From: Rana temporaria
Taxonomy: Eukaryota > Chordata > Amphibia > Anura > Ranidae
Direction of reading: 5' to 3'
DNA: 64,000 nt
NCBI RefSeq assembly: GCF_905171775.1
Contig: NC_053491.1
Span: 229,514,247-229,578,246 of the forward strand
The position numbers and the translations under genes are program-made. Positions 1 to 11,700 of the stretch are shown here, piece after piece (the stretch's first letter is position 1; each line of letters begins with the position of its first letter). A model generated the notes under the pieces. That model ran no database searches, was not told the DNA's origin, and saw only the letters and a list, made by a program, of their open reading frames with translations.

Positions 1-275
1 GAAAGGGGGATCCACAATGTGAAAGGGGGATTCCTGATGTGAAAGGGTAACTCTGCCGTTTGGAGGATTCTGTTGTGAAGGAAGACACTCCTCATGTGAA
101 CGGAGGAACTCCTTATATGAAAAGGGGACTAATAATTTGAAGAAGGGACTGCTGATGTAAGGAGGGACTACTGATGTGAAGGAGGGGACTCATGGTGTAA
201 AAGGAGTTTGCTTTAATATGAAGGAGGACACCTGATCTGAAAGGTCGGACTTCTGAAGTGAAGGGTGACTAAATA
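1..275. repeat. Degenerate minisatellite, about 20-bp unit
   Basis: The stretch repeats a G/A-rich unit resembling GTGAAGGAGGGACTCCTGAT with many substitutions. It continues to the left window edge, so its true length is unknown. Confidence 0.8.
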
Positions 276-446
276 TACACCAGTCCTTATCTGTATCTGA
301 GTGTATACATGGCAGGTTTATGTCAATGAGCCTCTCACTCATAGCACAAAAATTAGGGAGAACTTTGTGCAAGGACTGCAGGCCGTGTACACCATATTCC
401 ATATGTAGACTTAAAGCCGTATTAACCCCCCCACCCCCCAAAAAAA

Positions 447-448
<2 letters not shown>

Positions 449-504
<56 letters not shown>
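449..504. repeat. (AT)n microsatellite
   Basis: About 28 uninterrupted AT units follow an A-rich run. Open frames across it (Tyr-Ile repeats) are artefacts. Confidence 0.98.
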
Positions 505-506
<2 letters not shown>

Positions 507-524
507 CCAGCCAGGTTACCAATC

Positions 525-895
525 ATTAGATGTAATGGCTGCATTGATTTTCTTTTTTAGGCTTTTTTTCCCCCTCTGTTGTCACCTGGTGATTTGGCCA
601 GTGACACACCTCCTGTATTAGAGTGCCTACACTCTGGAATATGGAGCACAGGGGGCACCTTTGGACGGCAGCATTGTCAGTCTGGGGGGAGGGGAGTGTT
701 AGCTGGACTAGCAGTTGTAGATGCACTAACACTTTATTAGGTGTAGCACACAGATTAAATAAAAGCTGATCATTGGTAAATTGTTTGTCTCAACACACTA
801 ACTGCTACATCTGCAGGACAGCTTGTTCTTTTGAAAAACAGATGTAATGGCTGGATCATCAGGTGAAAATAGAAGAAAGCCTAAAAATGAAAGAA
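525..895. repeat. Interspersed repeat with inverted arms, same family as 19238-19460
   Basis: The stretch gatgtaatggctgcat (534-549), continuing to a cacctggtgat box near 584-594, recurs as a diverged inverted copy at 843-895. A direct relative lies at 19250-19460, including the shared string cagcattgtca. No terminal motif was resolved. Confidence 0.6.
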
Positions 896-1358
896 GAAGA
901 TAGCTAATGCAGCTATCACAGTCTCTGTTTAACCATGCTTCTTTAAGCCACCTCAATATTAAGCACATTTTATCCACACCCATTTTTGTTGTGGTGCACT
1001 CCGCATTTGTTTTCCATCCATAGATGTCCCTCATTCCAAGTTCCAAAGTTGGGAGGTATGTATACAGGCAGATGTCTCACGGAGAATGACATGTTTTGAG
1101 AGGTATGCAGCGGTTGCCATGGGCGTCTGCTGAAATTTTTTCAGGGGGGGGGGTGCTTCCGCAGTGGCAATACACAGTCGCATTTAACCCTTTCTTCAAA
1201 TGCTAGCAGGGGTTAAAAGCACCCTGCTAGCGGCCAAATAGCGCAGCTAAAACAATGGTAAAGCGGCGCTTCACCGATAATGCGGCCAGCTGGCAGTGTG
1301 AAATTGCTCTTGAAATAATTCAGCTTCACTCCATGCCCATATAAATATAGCCTAGAGA

Positions 1359-1592
1359 ATGTACAGACCCCCCTTCAGAACAGATGGACCCCCCTTCAGC
1401 ACAGACTCCCCTCCTTTCAGCACAGACCCCCCATTCTGCAAAAACCCCTCCATTCAGCACAGATGGACCCCCTTCAGCACATCCCCCCATTCAGCACAGA
1501 CCCCCCTTCAGCACAGATGGACCCCCATTCAGCACAAACCCTCCCTTCAGCACAGACGGACCACCCCTCCCCCATCCCATTCAGTACCCTAG
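1359..1592. repeat. C-rich minisatellite, about 20-bp unit
   Basis: Tandem variants of CCCCCCTTCAGCACAGATGG run from 1371 to 1590. Proline/serine-rich open frames in three frames come from the repeat and are not genes. Confidence 0.9.
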
Positions 1593-1599
1593 ATCAGCC

Positions 1600-2880
1600 A
1601 TCAGCACGGCATGGGCACAGCAGGTTCCCTCCCCCTGTGTACACATAAACATTGGAGGGGGAGGGGGCTTCACTCTGCTCGCTGTGTCTGTGTGACATCC
1701 AGCCCGGGACTGGTCAGACAGCCCACAGCCGCGAGACTCTTCAACACCTTCTCGATTTTCCAGGGGGGGTCAATTGCCTCCCTTTGCCCTATGGAGCGGA
1801 CGCCCATGGCGGTAGCCCTGTGCAATCTTTATCCTAAATGCAGTAAACGTGTAAAAAGGTGCTTTCCTTTTTCCATGTCCAAATGGGAATGATAATTTTT
1901 CGGAGATTTTCCAAAATGTCAGAAGAAAGGGAATAAATGTAACCGGTCTACAATAGGCAAACATTTTTTGGAGATGACAAGGCAGCTAAAAAGCAGCCAA
2001 AATGTAATATCTTTGGCCAATATGATTCATGTATTTCACAAGCAGCAAAGGCCTGTGTTTTTTTTCCTACCTGCCTCCATTGTGGTGTGAGTCATGCCTG
2101 CCAGCTCAGTTCACTGCAGCTCACACTGATCTGTAAGCCTCTGATACGTTAAAGTGCATTATGCTTATCACATTGCTAAGAATGCTCTTATAAAAGTCTT
2201 TTTTGCCTGACAGTTCTTTATTTTTTTGCCTTGCAGGCGTAAAAGTATTGAGCTATCACAAGTGTTTGAAACATAGCTAAAGATAATAATAAAGAAACAG
2301 TAATGCTATATTATTTTAGAAAGCCATAAAAAGAGAATGATCTTTTGATACATATATTCACATACATATACCGTATATACAGTATATTCGCATAAAGAAA
2401 TGTAGTGCTGCTACTGGAGAATTTGTGATTAAGTAGACTACAGGTGGTCCTCTGTCTATAAGCTCTAGAAAAGTATGGCTGCTGTCATAATGTTCTGAAA
2501 TAGAAAACAGCTAATTCATACCTCCCAGCTGTCCATCTTTTGGAGCCAAGTCCTTCTGCTCCTTTATAATGCTCAACTGTCCCTCTTTTTGGTTTGCTGT
2601 ATAGATAGAGCATTTTAGGGATACTTTTTTAAGGTCGCTAAAGGCATAATTGAAATATATGAGAGCAGCTTTGCCTGCCAAAGGATTTTTATTTTTGTCC
2701 GTCCAGGTCTGGGATTTGGGCAGCCCTGTCAGACAGCAAAACCTGAAAATATTTTTTATAAACAGATACATAATTTGTATATACTGTATTATAGTTTGTT
2801 AACATGTACTTTATATTTATTATAACAGGATATTAGACAGACAGCACATCCAGTTATAAGTTTCTTTCTGCAGAAAGAAC
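1600..2880. other. Intronic DNA without recognised features
   Basis: The stretch is AT-rich with no open frame of convincing composition. Nothing specific was recognised. Confidence 0.5.
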
Positions 2881-2883
2881 TTA

Positions 2884-3115
2884 TGCCCCGTAAACACGAT
2901 CGGAATTTCCGATTGGAAAAAGTCAGATGGACTTTTGTCCATCGGATTTTTCGATCGCGTGTAGCCCCATTGGAGTTTTTTCATCTGAAATTTCGATGAA
3001 TTCCATCGGAGTTTAGATATAGAACATGTTCTATTTTTTTTTTTTTTTAAATGGAATTCCGTCGGAATTCCAATGGTATTTGGCCGGGCAAAAGCCTGAT
3101 CGTGTGTACGCGGCA
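2884..3115. mobile_element. Harbinger-type MITE
   Basis: Left end TGCCCCGTAAACACGATC and right end GATCGTGTGTACGCGGCA form terminal inverted repeats. The flanks are TTA (2881-2883) and TAA (3116-3118), an imperfect 3-bp target duplication. The interior folds on AATTCCGAT-like repeats. There is no coding capacity. Confidence 0.75.
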
Positions 3116-3425
3116 TAAGAGATGTCTACAATTTGTCCAGCCTGCAGCAGGTGTAGGTTCATAAAGGCTTTCTGGTATACCACAGTAAAAAGTGGGTGAA
3201 GTTTTTCCTCATTCCTGATGACTGAACATCAATTGTATGATATTGCTTAAAAAAAATATATATATATAATAAACACGTCCTCTGCCTGGACGATGCTGAT
3301 TGCCCCTGTGCTGATCACATGCACTCTCCCAAGAAAAAAAATTCTCTAGCAATACACACCAAACTGAGCATGTGTAGAGTGACCCCAAGGCTCTGTACTA
3401 TCAGGAGATGGTTTGGGGACAGTAA

Positions 3426-4040
3426 GGCCTCGTACACACGACCGAGAAACTCGTCGTAAAAGAAACATTGTTTTCCTCTACGAGTTTCTTGTCAGGCTTG
3501 TCGTGAATCTTGTCAAGCTTTCTTTGCATACACACTGTCAAGACAAAATCTCGTCGTTCTCAAACGCCGTGATGTACAACACGTACGACGGCACTATAAA
3601 GGGGAAGTTCGATTCCATTGGCGACACCCTTGGGGCTGCTTTTGCTAATCTTATGTTACTGCGTGTTAAGTAAAAGTTTGGTGAGAGACGAATCATGCTT
3701 TTAAGTCTGTTACAGAGTGACGAATGTGCTATCTCCATTACGAACGCTACTTTTACCGAAGGCACGCTCCCATCTCATACTTTATTCTGAGCATGCGTGG
3801 GTTTCCAAGCATACACACGAACGTGTTTCTAGTCGTAAACCAGCCCGACGAGGAACACGACGAGGAAATTGAGACTCCTGACGAGAAAAAAGAGCACATG
3901 TTCTCTTTTTTTCTTGTCGAGATCCACGACAGTTTTCTCGACGAAAAACATACACACGACTGTTTTTCCTCAGCAAAAAAGCCCTGCCAGCATTTTTCTT
4001 GATGGATTTTGTCGAGGAAAACGATTGTGTGTACAAGGCC
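3426..4040. mobile_element. Harbinger-type MITE, 615 bp
   Basis: Ends are GGCCTCGTACACACGACCGA and a diverged GATTGTGTGTACAAGGCC. A perfect TAA duplication lies at 3423-3425 and 4041-4043. The interior is rich in TCGTCG/CGACGA words, as in the copies at 7267 and 46003. Small open frames here are non-coding. Confidence 0.85.
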
Positions 4041-4587
4041 TAAAAGAAGGGGAGTATCAGAGACATGATCAAACATTTTACAGGAATAACTCCTTAGGTT
4101 TCACAGTGAGTATAACAAGCATGATTTACTGCATATACAGACTGATTTTTACTGTTGTGGGTTTAGTAACACTTTATTAAAAAATTCCAGGTTCTTAAAT
4201 TATCTCTCCAATATGATCCTAAAAATCTGTAATGGTATTAAAATGTGAATATTAGTAGTGGTAAAAAATAGACCAGAATTTAAAAATCATACTTGGGATA
4301 GTGATAACTATTGCAATAGACACCTGGGGCCCTCCCAGTAGAAAAACTGTGGCATGTTCCCCGGATGCCATGATCTGGCAACGACCCTCAGTGCCACTGT
4401 TACAATTAAGATTAAAATATCCAAATTTACTATGCACTATCTGGGATTTTATTTTAGAGAACAAAAACTAACTTTTATTGATGTGTAAAATCTCTCCTTT
4501 AGAAAATCATACCCCAAATATGTGGTTAAAGAAACAGCTGGACCGACAAAGCAAAGGGCACACAGATGGACAAACACGCAGAGATAG

Positions 4588-4588
4588 C

Positions 4589-4678
<90 letters not shown>
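4588..4678. repeat. (GATA)n microsatellite
   Basis: About 22 GATA/TAGA units, nearly uninterrupted. Confidence 0.98.
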
Positions 4679-4679
<1 letters not shown>

Positions 4680-5040
4680 AAACAAATAAGTAGGATAACA
4701 TTTTGGATGTTCTAGCATCCAGTCAGAAATAGACATAAATAAACATATCACATTGAATTTCTTTTATTGGTATTCATTTATGAATGCTATTAATACACAT
4801 CTCTGTCTTGTAGCAAACATGAGCCCCCTCCTTATTTGCACCACTTGGGTTCTGCCTACTTCTCATTATACGGCTTTGTGTTCACATTCTAAAGGACAGC
4901 TGAGTTCCTTTTCTTTCAATAATGTATTGAGCTTTTGAGAATTAAGAGAGCTTGTTTTTGTGAATCATGCAAAAATACTGAATAGTCATAAACAGTACTA
5001 CCAGTGTTTTAAAGGTCATGGATATTTCAGAGGCCAGAAA

Positions 5041-5197
5041 GGGGTAGATTTACTCAAACTGGTCTAAACAGAATCTGGTGCAGCCCCGGCATAGTAACCA
5101 AACATCTGTTAACTTCAGCTTTGACAATAAAACCTGGAAGCCGATTGGCTATTATTCACAAATGTACCAAATTTTGTGTGCACCATTTTTAGTAAAT
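5041..5197. mobile_element. Short MITE with GTAGATTTACT terminus
   Basis: Left end GGGGTAGATTTACTCAAACT and right end ATTTTTAGTAAAT are roughly complementary. The interior reads like a common frog MITE (gattggctatt, gtgcaccat). Related ends occur at 37227-37258 and 37361-37385. Confidence 0.55.
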
Positions 5198-7266
5198 AAT
5201 ATTACAGTGCACTATACGTAATTAGAAATAAAGAAACACGACAGGAGGAGAAGAATAGGAAACTTAAAATACAACAATATTTAGCAGAAGTAAACTTACC
5301 AAAGATAACAGTAGACAATATAGAACACCTTGAGAGGCAAATAACACAAGAAGAAATTAACAGTGCCCTAAAAAACATACCAGGGGGGAAAAGTCCAGGC
5401 CCGGATAGTTTTACGATAAAATATTATAAAAGATTTCAGGAGCAATTAGTACCAGAACTATGTACATATTTTAATAAAATAGGAGAAAACGAGGAAATTG
5501 GAAAACAATTACTCTTAGCAGATATTACAATCATACCCAAAGTAGGGAAAGGTAAATCCATTTGTTCTAGCTATCACCCTATTGCGTTATTAAACGCAGA
5601 TGTTAAACTATATGCAAAAATATTGGCGGCAAGGTTGAAAAACTTGATGCCAGAATTAATAAATGTAGATCAAGTGGGCTTTGTCCCTGGAAGGGAGGGC
5701 AGGGACAATAGCATAGGAACAATGCTATTAATGCATAGGGATCAAAAGAAAAAAAAAACCCTGGCCTTGCTTATGTCAATTGATGCCGAGAAAGCATTTG
5801 ACAGAATAGACTGGGGGTTTATGATGGATACACTACGAAGTATAGGGCTAGGCCCAAGATTCATGAGATGGATCGATAATCTATATAAACATCCTACGGC
5901 AAAGGTATGGGTGAATGGAAGTATGTTGTCCGCCTTTGAGATGTTCAATGGAACACGGCAAGGCTGCCCGCTCTCGCCACTCCTGTATGTAATCGCATGG
6001 AGCCATTTTTGGAAAAAATAAGGAAAAATGTGGATATAGAAGGGGTTAGAGAAGGAAAAGAAGAGCACAAGGTTGCTGCTTACGTGGACGACATACTTCT
6101 ATACATAACTAAGCCAAGGCTATCATTACCAACGTAATAAAGGAATTGAAAGACTATGGTGAGATTACGAACTTTAAGATAAATCCTACAAAAACAATAA
6201 TATTAAATTTAGGAGTAGAGAAGAGAGAGGTAATAGCTTTATAACAGGAATTCCTGTTTTCCTGGGAGCCAGAAGCCCTGACATACTTGGGAATTAAACT
6301 AACCCCTACTATAAAAAAAATATACCATGCTAATTATACAGTATTCCATTATTGAATGAAGTGAGAGTTGATATAATAAACCTATCGAGGAGACCTATCT
6401 CTTGGATAGGAAGGATAAATCTGGTAAAAATGTAAACATTTTTATATAAATTTCAAATGCTCCCGATAGAGATACCTCAGTGTTTTTTTTGTTATTATTA
6501 TAAAAACAATAATTTTGAAATATATTTAGCAGAATAAAAAAAAGTAAGTAGTGGGCTCCTATCCAGGAAACAAAAAGAAAGGAGGGTTGGGGGTCCCTGA
6601 CATTAAAAGATATTACACAGCGGTAATAATGGCAAGGTTATTAGAATGGGCAAACACAAACACAAATAAGAGATGGGTAAAAATGGAAAATACACTTTAC
6701 ACGACACAGTTAGGGAAAAATATTTGGATACCTCCCAAAAATAGAACATTTGGTTTTGACACAAGTGTTAACTAAAATTGTTTTCAAAATATGGGATGAA
6801 TTATATCGATGGGAAAAACAGAAATATAATTCCCCATTAATCCCGCTTACAGGAACAAGTTTTTTCACCCCAGGGAATGGGACACGGATGGGAAGACACC
6901 AGGGAAATGCACAACTAAAATATATAGTGATACAAGGAATAATAAGGTCAAGAGCAGACCTAATAACAATGCATGGGTGGCAGCAGGTAAGCGAGTGGGA
7001 TTATTTGCAACTTAAGCACTTACGTAAGCACAATGACTCAACCAGTTAGAAAGGAGAAAACACTGAACTCAATTTAAACATTTTGCAATATGAAAACGCC
7101 TACGAAACATGAAATCTCTCAAATCTATGACATATTAACAGAATTAGAAGGAACCCTACATAGGGAAATGGGAACAAGATCTTGCAAAAAAGTTGGATGA
7201 AAGACAAATGATAAAAGCAGTATATAACTACGCAACAGATATCAGTACGATAGTAGCTAACTATTA

Positions 7267-7536
7267 GGCCGCGTACACACGACCGAGGAACTCGACGGGC
7301 AAAACACATCGTTTTGTCCGTCGAGTTCCTTGTGAAGCCGCCGAGGACCTCGGCGAGCTGAAATTTCCCATTGAACAACGAGGAAATAGAGAACATGTTC
7401 TCTATTTCCTCGCCGAGGTCCTCGTCGGCTTCCTCGGCCGAAAGTGTACACACGGCCGGGTTTCTCGGCAGAATTCAGCTCTGAACCGAGTTTCTGGCTG
7501 AATTCTGCCGAGAAACTTGGTCGTGTGTACGGGGCC
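7267..7536. mobile_element. Harbinger-type MITE inserted in L1, 270 bp
   Basis: Ends are GGCCGCGTACACACGACCGA and GGTCGTGTGTACGGGGCC. A perfect TTA duplication lies at 7264-7266 and 7537-7539. The interior GAGGAACTCGACGGGCAAAA matches the copy at 46003. Confidence 0.9.
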
Positions 7537-7731
7537 TTAGTGTTTGGTAAAAATCTGACCACGGAAAGAATTAGCAAATTCCAGCCAAGCAGGTCTCCCC
7601 AGTGTTGGAGGGAGTGTAAACAAAGTGGAACAACAATACACATCTGGTGGGAGTGCTCAAAAATAAAAGACTATTTCAATAGTATCCTAGATTACATCGA
7701 GGAGATAACTGGGGAAAAGATCTCTTAAAAC

Positions 7732-8504
7732 TAGGGCTGTTACTGATCAAAGTTTTTCTGTTCGATTAATCGTTTTTGTTTTTTTATCGATTAATTATAA
7801 CGCACATACAGATCCAACTACTTTTAGCTGATCTCCTTGCAGGCTGATTCCCAGTGCAGCTACCAACAACTGGAAAAATGGATAGCGGGATACACAAAAC
7901 ACACAAAGGCAGCGCTCGATGGGAATAGCATTAAAACTTGTATAGTCTTCAAGTAGGTAACCAAATAAATATTGCACTGGAGATAAAATCGATGTAGCTA
8001 CATAAACTGTAAAAATGGTGCGAGTAATACCAAACGGTAGCAAAAGCAGTCATAAAAACATGTAGCTAAGTATGATACTGGTATAAAAATGTGTACAACG
8101 ATACCACTGCTGAATCCAGATGAGGAGAGGTTAACATCAGTCCGTCGGCATGTAGATGTCCCATGAAGGGAACTATCACAACTCCCAGTAGATGGCTTTA
8201 GAATCTCAGGTTAATAGAGGGAAGTGATAGAGGGAAGTGTAACAGCCCTTGCGTGTGGCAGATAGTAAGGTCCTGCCAGCATGCAGATAAGAAGGCACAG
8301 CAAAGGAGCCCTTCAGATGGACACGGCAAGCCCATCCAAGGGTGAGGTGACGTTACTGGATCTCCGACGGAACTCCCAGAAGGCCCAGAAGCCGGCGGAG
8401 AGGTGAGTACCAATCTAAAGAATTTTAATCGATCAAAAATATTTTGATCAATCAAAAAAATTTAAGATTAATCGATTAATTAAAAGTTAATTTGCACAGC
8501 CCTA
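7732..8504. mobile_element. hAT-type MITE inserted in L1, 773 bp
   Basis: Ends are TAGGGCTGT and ACAGCCCTA. A perfect 8-bp duplication CTTAAAAC lies at 7724-7731 and 8505-8512. The subterminal regions are AT-rich with repeated ATCGATTAAT-like words. No transposase is encoded. The 8-bp duplication is the hAT hallmark. Confidence 0.92.
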
Positions 8505-8929
8505 CTTAAAACGCCTGGGATGTGTTGTTCCATGGGACAAATAAAACCAAAAAACAATATAAAGAAACTTTGGTCCCTCCCCTACTCAATGCAGCAAAGG
8601 CCCTGGTCCCCAAAAAATGTCTTCAAGTTGAGAAGCCATCCATAAAAGAATGGATACAGAGAGTAGATCATGTATGTGAGAAGGAGTACCTTTGCAGCAG
8701 GGAGCTGGGAACGGAGGAAATATATAGATTAATCTGGAAGAAATGGTGGGAGTTTAAGCGAACAGAGAAGTACGCAGCTGCTATGATAGAAACAGATGTG
8801 CCTGAAATAAGATAAGATGGTGAAAATATCAGATCTGGGAGGGAATGATCAAAAACATATAGGATGTTTGTAAGATTTTAAAATGTATATGTATTTTGTA
8901 CTGTATGAGGAAATATTCCAAAAAAAAAT

Positions 8930-9100
8930 TACTGTATTTATTGGCGTAAAACACTCACTTTTTTACCCTGAAAATAGAGGGTAAACTGTGCCTGCGTGTT
9001 ATACGCAGGGGCTGTGGAAAGTTTTTTTCCTGAAACTTCCCTCTTAAAGTTAGGGTGCGTGTTAAACTCCTGTGTGTGTTTTACCCCGATAAATATGGTA
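8930..9100. mobile_element. Short MITE, TACTGTATTTAT terminus
   Basis: Ends are TACTGTATTTATTGGCGTA and GATAAATATGGTA. It is closely related to the larger element at 27531-28022: both have GGCGTA followed by CACTTTTTT and CCCTGAAAAT. Confidence 0.75.
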
Positions 9101-10173
9101 AGTTTAAATAAATAAAATGAAGGCCAAGAACACACCAGACGGTCAGGGATAAAGTTGTGGAGAAGTTTAAATCAGGGCTAGGTTATAAAAAAATATCCTA
9201 AGCTTTGAACATCTCACAGAACACTCTTTGCATTTTCATCTGAAAATGGAAAGAGTATGGCACAACTGCAAACCTACCAAGACATGGCCGTCCACCTAAA
9301 CTGACAGGCCGGGCAAGGAGAGCATTCATCAGAGAAGCAGCCATGGTACAGCTGCAGAGATCCAAAGCTCAGGTGGGAGAATCTGTCTTCGGGACAACTA
9401 TCTAGGCCTAAAAGCAAAAGGCTATATGTCACCGAAACTAACACTGCACATCACCTTGAATACACCATCCCCACAGTGAAACATGGTGGTGGCAGCATCA
9501 TGTTGTGGGTATGCTTTTCTACAGCAGGTACAGGGAAGCTAGTCACAGTTGATGGCAAGTTGGAATGGAGTCAAATAAGGGGAATCTTAAAAGAAAACCT
9601 GTTAGAGTCTGCAAAAGACTTGAGACTGGGATGGAGGTTCACCTTCCAGCAGGACAATGACCCTAAACATAGAGTCAGAGCTACAATGGAATGGTTTAGA
9701 TCAAAGCATATTCATGTGTTAGAATGGCCAAGTCAAAGTCCAGACCTAAATCTAATTGAAAATCTGTGGCAAGACTTTAAAATTGCTGTTCACAGACACT
9801 CTCCATCCAATTTGTCAGAGCTTGAGCTATTTTGAAAAGAAGAATGGACAGAAATTTCTCTCTCTGGATGTGCAAAGCTGGTAGAGATATCCCCAAAAAT
9901 TCTTGCAGCTGTAATTGCAACGAAAGGTGATTCTATAAAGTATTGACTCAGGGGGGCTAAATACAAATGCACGCCCCACTTTTTATAAATATTTATTTGT
10001 AAAAAAAAAAATGAAAACCATTTATAATTTTCCTTCCATTTTACAGTTATGTGCCACTTTGTGTTGGTCTATCACATAACATCCAAATAAAATACATGTA
10101 TGTTTTTGGTTGTAACAAAGTGTGACAAAATTTGGAAAATGTCAAGGGGTATGAATACTTTATCAAGGCACTG
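9101..10173 (+). mobile_element. Tc1/mariner element, decayed, left end missing
   Basis: Transposase-related sequence runs from about 9115 and the right terminus ends ...tatcaaggcactg with TA at 10174-10175. The left terminal repeat is not recognisable and may have been lost at the junction with the adjoining MITE. Confidence 0.8.
9476..9835 (+). pseudogene. Tc1-like transposase fragment (DDE catalytic half)
   Basis: The open piece encodes HGGGSIMLWVCFS, the second catalytic Asp block FQQDNDPKH, and SPDLNLIENLWQDFK holding the third acidic residue (DD34E type). The N-terminal helix-turn-helix half upstream (9120-9470) is present only as broken frames, and a stop ends the protein early. Tc1 transposases cut and paste their own element at TA. 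This copy is dead. Confidence 0.85.
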
Positions 10174-10179
10174 TATTGG

Positions 10180-10330
10180 GGAGAGAAATAGTTGACGTGG
10201 TTGGTAGGAATAACGCCCCATGTTTGTGGTCAGTGGAAGGAATTATGCCCCTACATTTGTGTCAGTGGCAAAAATGATGCCCCATTGTTGGTGCCAGTGG
10301 CAGAAATAATGTCTCAAGTGCCAGATAAAG
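10180..10330. repeat. Minisatellite, about 40-bp unit (GTCAGTGG family)
   Basis: Roughly 3 diverged units contain gtcagtgg, a (a)aatgatgcccc-like block and cattg. The same theme recurs at 14618-14935 and 63530-63665. Confidence 0.65.
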
Positions 10331-11292
10331 ACAAGCAAAGGGCTGCAGTTTGAAGACCTCTGCTGTATATGAACTGATCACTATTGTCTGGTGGAGACCA
10401 TGCACCAGATGATGTTTCTGCTGCCACAGCAAGAGTTTTAATGTTACCTGAGATAGTCTTTACATTTGTAGGGAACACTGTAAATAATGCAGAGTAACAG
10501 GAAATCAAACTTGAATGCAGTGAGCAAGGTGGGCTTGGTATCATAATATACAGCATGGAGGAATGCTGTTACATGTAGAAGTATGAGAAACTAGATGTCA
10601 GGAAGTCATAAAATAGTAAAGTGACAGGCAGGTAGATATATTCTCGAGTCAAATGTGACTCCTGACTTCTTTCATGCGCTGCCTGGAATTTTCCTTCTAT
10701 TTTTGTTACTCGGCAAAGAAAATAGGGAAGAATATTGTTTGAAATGTATTATTCATTAACTTGGAGCTTACCTGAGAGCTAATACAATAACATTTATACT
10801 TCCAGCACTTGAGATATTCATTAGCACTAGATTCTTGTGAGCCACCAGCTGGGCCCAAAATGATACCATTAATACCCACTAAGAGGCACAGTATATCTCC
10901 GGTAGAGATCCTAAATTCATCCTCTGCTCCACGCTTACATAAATCTGTGCATAATATGAAGAATAAAGATTATTTTAAAATAAAATAAGTTTTATTGGAA
11001 TAACAATCCTGAGGGACACAAAGATACCACAGAGGGATTGTAAGGGCATGTCAGGCCAGTGATAATGTTATCTATTTATTATTATTTATGTAGTGCCTAC
11101 TATTTATGAAACACTTTACACTGTATATTCTACATTTGCACCAGTCCCTGGCATCAAGAAGCTTACAATCTTAAGTCCCTACTAGTGATGAGCAGAATGT
11201 ACCTGGGTTTGGTTGCAGTTAGGTTCACCATTTGGTGGAGAGAAGCAATTTTAACAATGGTTAAAGAGCAACAATAAAAATGCAAACTTTCT
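10331..11292. other. Intronic DNA, mostly unassigned
   Basis: No gene was seen. A stretch at 11070-11165 with tatttatgtagtgcctacta and agcttacaatctta resembles a dispersed vertebrate repeat I cannot name with confidence. Confidence 0.4.
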
Positions 11293-11296
11293 TTAA

Positions 11297-11700
11297 CCAC
11301 TTGCTTACTGGGCACATAGACCCCCTTCCTGCCCAGGCGAAATTTCAGCTTCCGGCACTGAGTCGCTTTAACTGACATTTGCGCGGTCGTGCAACGTGGC
11401 TCCCAAACAAAATTTACATCCTTTTTTTCCCACAAATAGAGCTTTCTTTTGTTGGTATTTGATCACCTCTGCAGTTTTTATTTTTTGCGCTATAAACAAA
11501 AAAAGAGCAATTTTGAAAAAAACACAATATTTTTTACTTTTTGCTATAATAAATATCCCATTTTTTTAAAAAAAAATATTTTTTTCCCAGTTAAGGCAAT
11601 GCGTATTCTTCTACGTATTTTTGTTAATAAGCGGTTTGCGCAAAAGTTATAGCGCCTACAAAATAGGGGACAGAATTATGATTTGTTTTTATTATTTTTT
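11297..11700. mobile_element. TTAA-flanked (piggyBac-type) MITE fragment
   Basis: It starts after TTAA (11293-11296) with CCACTTGCTTACTGGGCAC. It then matches, in inverted orientation, about 400 bp of the complete copy at 42154-43101, including tttgcgctataaac and a gcgcaaaagttatagcg box. The far end is missing. Confidence 0.8.

Larger units (their letters stand above)
5230..8815 (+). pseudogene. L1 ORF2 pseudogene (reverse transcriptase and C-terminal region)
   Basis: Reading across frames one sees GKSPGPD, PIALLNADVKLYAKILAARL, QVGFVPGREGRDN, a catalytic block MSIDAEKAFD near 5775-5805, and GTRQGCPLSPLL near 5950-5985. The frame breaks near 6000, just before the expected YADD region; ayVDDil in the next frame (about 6080-6097) is the YADD equivalent. 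Later pieces at 6551-6775, 6750-7049, 7547-7728 (with the WWEC knuckle motif) and 8522-8815 lie in different frames. Multiple frameshifts make it non-functional. It belongs to a different lineage from the intact L1 at 28081, because the two RT segments differ widely. Confidence 0.85.
5217..8929 (+). mobile_element. LINE L1 copy, 5'-truncated and inactivated
   Basis: Only the reverse transcriptase and C-terminal part of ORF2 remains, followed by an A-rich 3' end at about 8920-8929. It is split by a Harbinger MITE (7267-7536) and a hAT MITE (7732-8504). Removing these with one copy of each target duplication restores a plausible L1 order. The ORF1 and endonuclease regions are absent, which is typical of incomplete target-primed insertion. 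No clear target duplication was found. Confidence 0.85.

Noticed and set aside
190..529. Open frames with long Tyr-Ile runs
   Set aside because: They are translations of the (AT)n microsatellite.
4449..4751. Frame with repeated LSIY residues, also at 27295-27708
   Set aside because: Both come from GATA/TATC microsatellites.
9476..9835. Possible host gene domesticated from a Tc1 transposase
   Set aside because: The N-terminal half is broken, the protein ends early and the terminus is decayed. Nothing suggests selection.
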